Source: Prevotella sp. UBA6429 (GTDB lineage: Bacteria; Bacteroidota; Bacteroidia; Bacteroidales; Bacteroidaceae). Taken from it: a DNA stretch of 34,878 bases. Of this stretch, positions 32,401-34,878 are shown piece by piece. The stretch's first letter is position 1; every line of letters starts with the position of its first letter. Below the pieces are notes generated by a model. That model made no database searches. It was not told where the DNA came from and saw nothing but the letters and a program-made list of their open reading frames with translations. The stretch is from assembly GCA_002437285.1 (NCBI GenBank), contig DJOV01000080.1, positions 36,055-70,932 on the forward strand, written 5' to 3'. The position numbers and the translations under genes are program-made.

Positions 32401-33507
32401 GATGTAATCGTATGAGAAGTAAGGCGCGGGGAGGGATAGCTGCTGGAACCGCTGGTGTGTGGGTGCGGCGATGACGAATCCACGGTCGGGGGCATAGATC
32501 CATAAGGCCCCTCGGGTATCGGCAAACTGGAAGGAGGCCCCTCGTCCGAAGAAGTTGGGCGGTAGTGTGCCGCCCTCCGGCAAGGCGCAGACCTGATGGC
32601 CCTGATAGGTGGCCAACCCGATATTGGTGCCTATCCACACCGTGGCCGATGAGGGTGAGCCCGTGAGGCTCCACACAATGTCAGACGGCAAGCGCCCGCC
32701 CGTGCCCAGGCGGTCGTAGTGCCTCACGCGCAGTGGTCGTCCCGTGTCGTAAGGATTGTCGATGACAAACAGCCCCTTGCCCCAAGTGCCCACGAAGAGT
32801 TGGCCATCGCCTCGCATATAGACGGTCTGGGCCGAGTTGAGGTCGTTGAACTTGGGCATCTCGTACCATTGGCCCGTACGCTGGTTGAGCCTGTAGAGTC
32901 CCTTGTCCCAGGTGCCAAACCACAGGAAGCCCCGCTTGTCCTCACAGATGGAGGTGACCGAGCAGTGGGGTATCTTGGCGTTGCCCCGCTGGTTGCAGTA
33001 GAGCACAAACGAATCGGCGCGCTGGTCGTAGCGATAGAGCCCTCCCTCGGTGCCCACCCACAGCTCGCCATTGCTGCCGCGGTAGAGGCGGCTGACGGAG
33101 TTGGAGTTGTCGAAGTCGCGGAGCAAATAGTGCTGCGTGATGCCAAGGCTGAGACTCATGCGGTTCATGCCCCTGCGGGTACCCACCCACAGGATGTCGT
33201 GTCCGTCATCACTGAGTGCCGTAATCTCATTGGAAGTGAAGAAGTTGGGGCGAAGCAAACTGCTGGCGTAGCGCTTCACGTGAAATCCGTCGTATCGATA
33301 GAGACCGTTGTCGGAACCTATCCACATGAAGCCCAACGGGTCCTGGTGGATCACTCGTGTGGTGTTGAACGGTATCTTGGTGTTTCCCGAGAAGGGCAGG
33401 AGTGCCAGTTGGTTGGGGGAAGCAGTCACTTGTGCACACAATCGGTCACCTGTGCACAACAGTGAGAGTGTCAGTAGGAAGGTAGGGAAAAGTGTGGAGA
33501 GTTTCAT
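29446..33507 (-). CDS. Hybrid two-component system (HTCS) sensor-regulator with AraC-type output
   Basis: This is a 1353-aa single-protein two-component system. A signal peptide (MKLSTLFPTFLLTLSLLC...CAQ) leads into about 14 regulator-propeller repeats (e.g. GFMWIGSDNGLYRYDG, ILWVGTRRGMNRM) and a Y_Y_Y domain before a single membrane span at about 791-822. The kinase follows, with the phospho-accepting His856 in NITHDLMTPLT, then an HATPase domain (GEGIANDKLSSLFTRFYEG, GTGIGLSLVKDLV). The receiver domain has its phospho-acceptor Asp1150 (VTDIMMPVMDG). The C-terminal 100 residues are a double helix-turn-helix AraC domain (ISEVAYAVGYNDPKYFSSCFK). Such regulators sense periplasmic oligosaccharide and switch on adjacent glycan genes. 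It lies 141 bp ahead of GH128 and is its probable activator. Confidence 0.96.
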   Translation of the reverse strand: MKLSTLFPTFLLTLSLLCTGDRLCAQVTASPNQLALLPFSGNTKIPFNTTRVIHQDPLGFMWIGSDNGLYRYDGFHVKRYASSLLRPNFFTSNEITALSDDGHDILWVGTRRGMNRMSLSLGITQHYLLRDFDNSNSVSRLYRGSNGELWVGTEGGLYRYDQRADSFVLYCNQRGNAKIPHCSVTSICEDKRGFLWFGTWDKGLYRLNQRTGQWYEMPKFNDLNSAQTVYMRGDGQLFVGTWGKGLFVIDNPYDTGRPLRVRHYDRLGTGGRLPSDIVWSLTGSPSSATVWIGTNIGLATYQGHQVCALPEGGTLPPNFFGRGASFQFADTRGALWIYAPDRGFVIAAPTHQRFQQLSLPAPYFSYDYINALAYAPDGVLWITLHNNGIIYKGPAGQWHNIPVDGTTYATAFADDGTTLIATERKGVLVAQGGRIIREYNVGNTPWLKDNCIYSFLHTPEGHLLIGTWRGVSVLYEEGDGAYLSSPRLRPLTNMRVRTMARDRRGNYWLGTKGDGLVRLSGSLKQPGALRMKRYEGLSGSSYRFKNVTTVVADRKGNVWACTRDAGLLRYDPKRDVFETMNQHVGIPDEEVYGLVESHDGSLWLSSRNGLTRFTADEQGQVTGIKMFSRTEVLGDDVFGNHLAAVSPQGTICFGGTGSYATFEERHLRSKAGKPMAHIADIKIFNTPLADMDSTDRMAVSTLLPPYTDSITLAYGQRDVTIELSSMNYNNANDVRFAYKLQGYDKEWHYADVGVHQVNYTNLPSGDYTFLLRSTDDNGNWSDEVQQLGIHVMAPWYLRWYAFVLYVLTAACATWLALRYYRTREESRREIQMARMENKNIEILNHKKLQFFTNITHDLMTPLTVVLATVSNLKKEHPEDEASFKVIDNNTNRLMRLLQQILEFRKSETGNLHLRVERGSLTAFVNKEIESIRPLANSKGIKLELNMPDTEMVGYFDTDALDKILYNLISNATKYNHTGGWIQVTLHGEQALAVIRVSDSGEGIANDKLSSLFTRFYEGEHRRFNTYGTGIGLSLVKDLVTLHHGSVRVESERGKGSTFTVTIPINKEAYQVDEIDDSTSLMLTHDEAQPASYAGNKRDKEATILVVEDNEDLLRMIERLLSNDYRVLTAYNGQEALEIANHDTIDLIVTDIMMPVMDGMELTRRLREDKRLENCPVIMLTAKRDDEDRETAYHVGANAYITKPFNTSVLMARVQNLLQQRQKNTQEVSEMLFGNVKDVKLSGSDQDFIKQCIAVVQRHLNDASFDLPAFAEEMSTSKSTLYKKLRALTGKSTSGFIRSIRMQAACELLKQNPQALISEVAYAVGYNDPKYFSSCFKKDFGCLPSEYLDQAGQA

Positions 33508-33565
33508 ATATTAAGGTATAGGATTAGGAAGATTGCTTGGCGACAGGAGTGTGGCGTGCTACTCG

Positions 33566-34528
33566 TCACTTGCCCCGGGCCTTCTTCCTGATTGACACCA
33601 ACTTGGCATGGTGACTCTTGGCAGCCTTCTGTCCAAGGTCTATCATGGCTCGTATGTCATCCGTCTTGAAGCTGGTCACGCCGTAGCCCTTGAGCGTGGG
33701 GTTGATACATAGGTCTGCATCCTTGCGGTTTCGGTTGTAGTTGACGAAGTCGGGGCGCTGGCGGAGCCACTTCAGGCCCTTGCCCATGAACTTCTTGATC
33801 TTCTTGGGCACGAAGTCGGGATGCTTGTTCTGAGTGAGGTCTATGGCTATGACCAGGTCAGCGCCCATGGCTCGCGCCACGTCCACGGGCAGGTTGTTGA
33901 CCAACCCGCCGTCGAGCATGCGCAGCGTGTCGATGCGCACAGGCTTGAATACCCCCGGTATGGCCATGCTGGCGCGCATGGCAAGGGGCAGGTCGCCGTG
34001 GGCCAAGGCCACGCTCTGGCCTGTGACCACATCGCACGCCACGGCTCGGTAGGGGATGGGCATGTGGTCGAAGTCGATGGAGTCGGGGTACTGGCCGGGG
34101 CCTCTGTATGCGTCCTTGACGGTGAGGAGCGAGTCGAGAAACTGCAGCACGCCCACGCCGCGCATCAGACCGATTCCCTTGATCTCTTTCACTTTCTCTT
34201 CGCGCTTGGCTTTGCGGTCGTTGAACAGGGTCAGCCAGTCTTGGTGGGTGAAGAGCGAATCGAGCTCCTGGGCACGGTAGCCTGCCGAGTAGAGGCCGCC
34301 GACAATGGATCCGATGCTGGTGCCCACGATGAAATCAACGGGCACACCGACGCGCTCTATCTCCTTGAGCACACCTACCTCTGCGGCACCTTTCGCACCT
34401 CCGCCACCGAGCACCAGGGCCACCTTGAGGCGTTTGTGTGACTTGCCGAGGGCGGGAGTGGCCCACCACGATAGCGCAATGATGCCCATCAAGCACAGGG
34501 CAAATGATTTGAGAAATGGTTTCGTCAT
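33566..34528 (-). CDS. Patatin-like phospholipase/esterase, exported, catalytic domain only
   Basis: This is 320 aa from the ATG at 34528; a TTG two codons upstream is in frame but less likely. A signal-like hydrophobic stretch covers residues 8-28 (FALCLMGIIALSWWATPALG). The patatin signature is complete: oxyanion loop GGGGAKG (41-47), nucleophile Ser71 in GTSIGS, and the dyad Asp206 in DGGLVNNLPVD. It should be a serine lipase or esterase of the envelope. Many Bacteroidetes patatin proteins carry a C-terminal POTRA/beta-barrel part; this one stops after the catalytic domain. It lies 58 bp upstream of the HTCS gene on the same strand and may share its transcript, but a functional link to glycan use is not shown. 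Confidence 0.9.
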   Translation of the reverse strand: MTKPFLKSFALCLMGIIALSWWATPALGKSHKRLKVALVLGGGGAKGAAEVGVLKEIERVGVPVDFIVGTSIGSIVGGLYSAGYRAQELDSLFTHQDWLTLFNDRKAKREEKVKEIKGIGLMRGVGVLQFLDSLLTVKDAYRGPGQYPDSIDFDHMPIPYRAVACDVVTGQSVALAHGDLPLAMRASMAIPGVFKPVRIDTLRMLDGGLVNNLPVDVARAMGADLVIAIDLTQNKHPDFVPKKIKKFMGKGLKWLRQRPDFVNYNRNRKDADLCINPTLKGYGVTSFKTDDIRAMIDLGQKAAKSHHAKLVSIRKKARGK

Positions 34529-34579
34529 GGTCAATTCATATGGGTTTTAGTCTATACTGACGTGCAGTCTATCTTATTG

Positions 34580-34587
34580 CAAAGATA
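34580..34587 (-). promoter_or_regulatory. -7 box of the patatin gene
   Basis: On the minus strand this reads TATCTTTG, a perfect TAnnTTTG box. The expected leader before the ATG at 34528 is about 45 nt. No -33 TTTG is visible at the usual distance. With no obvious promoter ahead of the HTCS gene, this box may drive both genes. Confidence 0.6.
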
Positions 34588-34732
34588 CGTAATTTTCGGC
34601 TTCGCAGTATCGCGAGGGCGAATAATTGTTTCCTTTTACGTATAATTCGACATGAACGAAAGCAAATCAGATGTATGGCCATCTTTTTCGGCTTTCCCTG
34701 ATTTTGGGGTGCCGAGATCCATGGCTTGAATG
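34588..34732. other. Non-coding stretch upstream of the patatin gene
   Basis: No gene is seen here; the two small leftward frames overlapping this area have no recognisable features and run through the repeats. A short hairpin, AGATG (34669-34673) with CATCT (34680-34684) followed by five Ts, is a weak candidate terminator for rightward transcription, but no rightward gene precedes it. Confidence 0.35.
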
Positions 34733-34878
34733 TAAACCCATATAAACCCAATTAAACCGCTCACGCCAGTCATCCGTCCCTGTCCCACGGAGTGAAGCAG
34801 CACATCGTGCGAGACATGCGTGAGCGGTTTACCCAATCTGCAGTCCTACTGCGTGAGCGGTTTAACCTGGTTTATGGC
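34733..34878. repeat. Phased TAAACC repeats and inverted/direct repeat cluster at window edge
   Basis: TAAACC occurs at 34733, 34743 and 34753, exactly 10 bp apart. A 25-base arm at 34742-34766 matches the reverse complement of 34851-34875 at 22 positions, including an unbroken 14-base core (TAAACCGCTCACGC). A third copy of the core, GCGTGAGCGGTTTA, lies at 34818-34831 in the same orientation as the right arm. The cluster runs to the end of the window, so its full extent is unknown. Confidence 0.65.

Noticed and set aside
34752..34865. CRISPR array at the right edge
   Set aside because: There are only three 14-15-base units, one of them inverted, with unequal spacing (about 50 and 18 bases); CRISPR repeats are longer, same-direction and evenly spaced, and no cas gene is present.

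Overview
The window looks like chromosome of a Prevotellaceae-type member of the Bacteroidales. The evidence is promoter -7 boxes of the Bacteroidetes form TAnnTTTG, the absence of Shine-Dalgarno sequences, and lineage-typical families (DUF3127, DUF4835, DUF4827, DUF6057, a hybrid two-component system). Several secreted proteins also end in type IX secretion (T9SS) sorting domains. All calls come from reading the sequence; no database search was possible.

Left edge (1-611): a non-coding block of GC-rich dispersed repeats, two direct copies and one partial inverted copy, made of small GAAA-loop hairpins. Next come a leftward pair, a sugar-phosphate nucleotidyltransferase and a DUF3127 OB-fold protein with an SSB-like acidic tip. 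A 271-bp divergent promoter region separates these from rightward genes.

Housekeeping block (2259-15143, all rightward): dnaN, a DEDDh exonuclease, a DUF4835 protein (possibly PorD), recN and a trypsin-fold/TPR protein whose protease centre has lost its His and Ser. After these come an NrnA-like DHH phosphoesterase, a DUF4827 FKBP-like lipoprotein, glmM, rarA, a glycerate/2-hydroxyacid dehydrogenase and a TRIC-type channel. Much of it concerns replication and recombination repair. Two of these genes have a -7 box so close to the ATG that their mRNAs are predicted to be almost leaderless.

Accessory block (15279-34528, all leftward): in transcription order, a patatin-like esterase, a 1353-aa hybrid two-component regulator (HTCS), a GH128 beta-1,3-glucanase-like enzyme and a secreted lectin-like protein made of two 435-aa modules. 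These are followed by a GH43 enzyme resembling exo-beta-1,3-galactanases, the DUF6057 membrane protein, a PD40 propeller lipoprotein with a CXXCH motif and a long FIVAR/lectin-like protein. Four products (GH128, two-module protein, GH43, FIVAR protein) end in T9SS-type sorting sequences. No SusC/SusD pair is present, so this is not a canonical polysaccharide utilisation locus. I read it as an HTCS-controlled set of surface proteins acting on beta-1,3-linked glycan, with a promoter and a tandem 11-bp repeat (candidate operator) ahead of GH128. Two strong hairpins separate the blocks at 15176-15267.

Right edge (34535-34878): the patatin promoter, then non-coding DNA ending in 10-bp-phased TAAACC repeats and an inverted/direct repeat cluster that runs up to the window edge.
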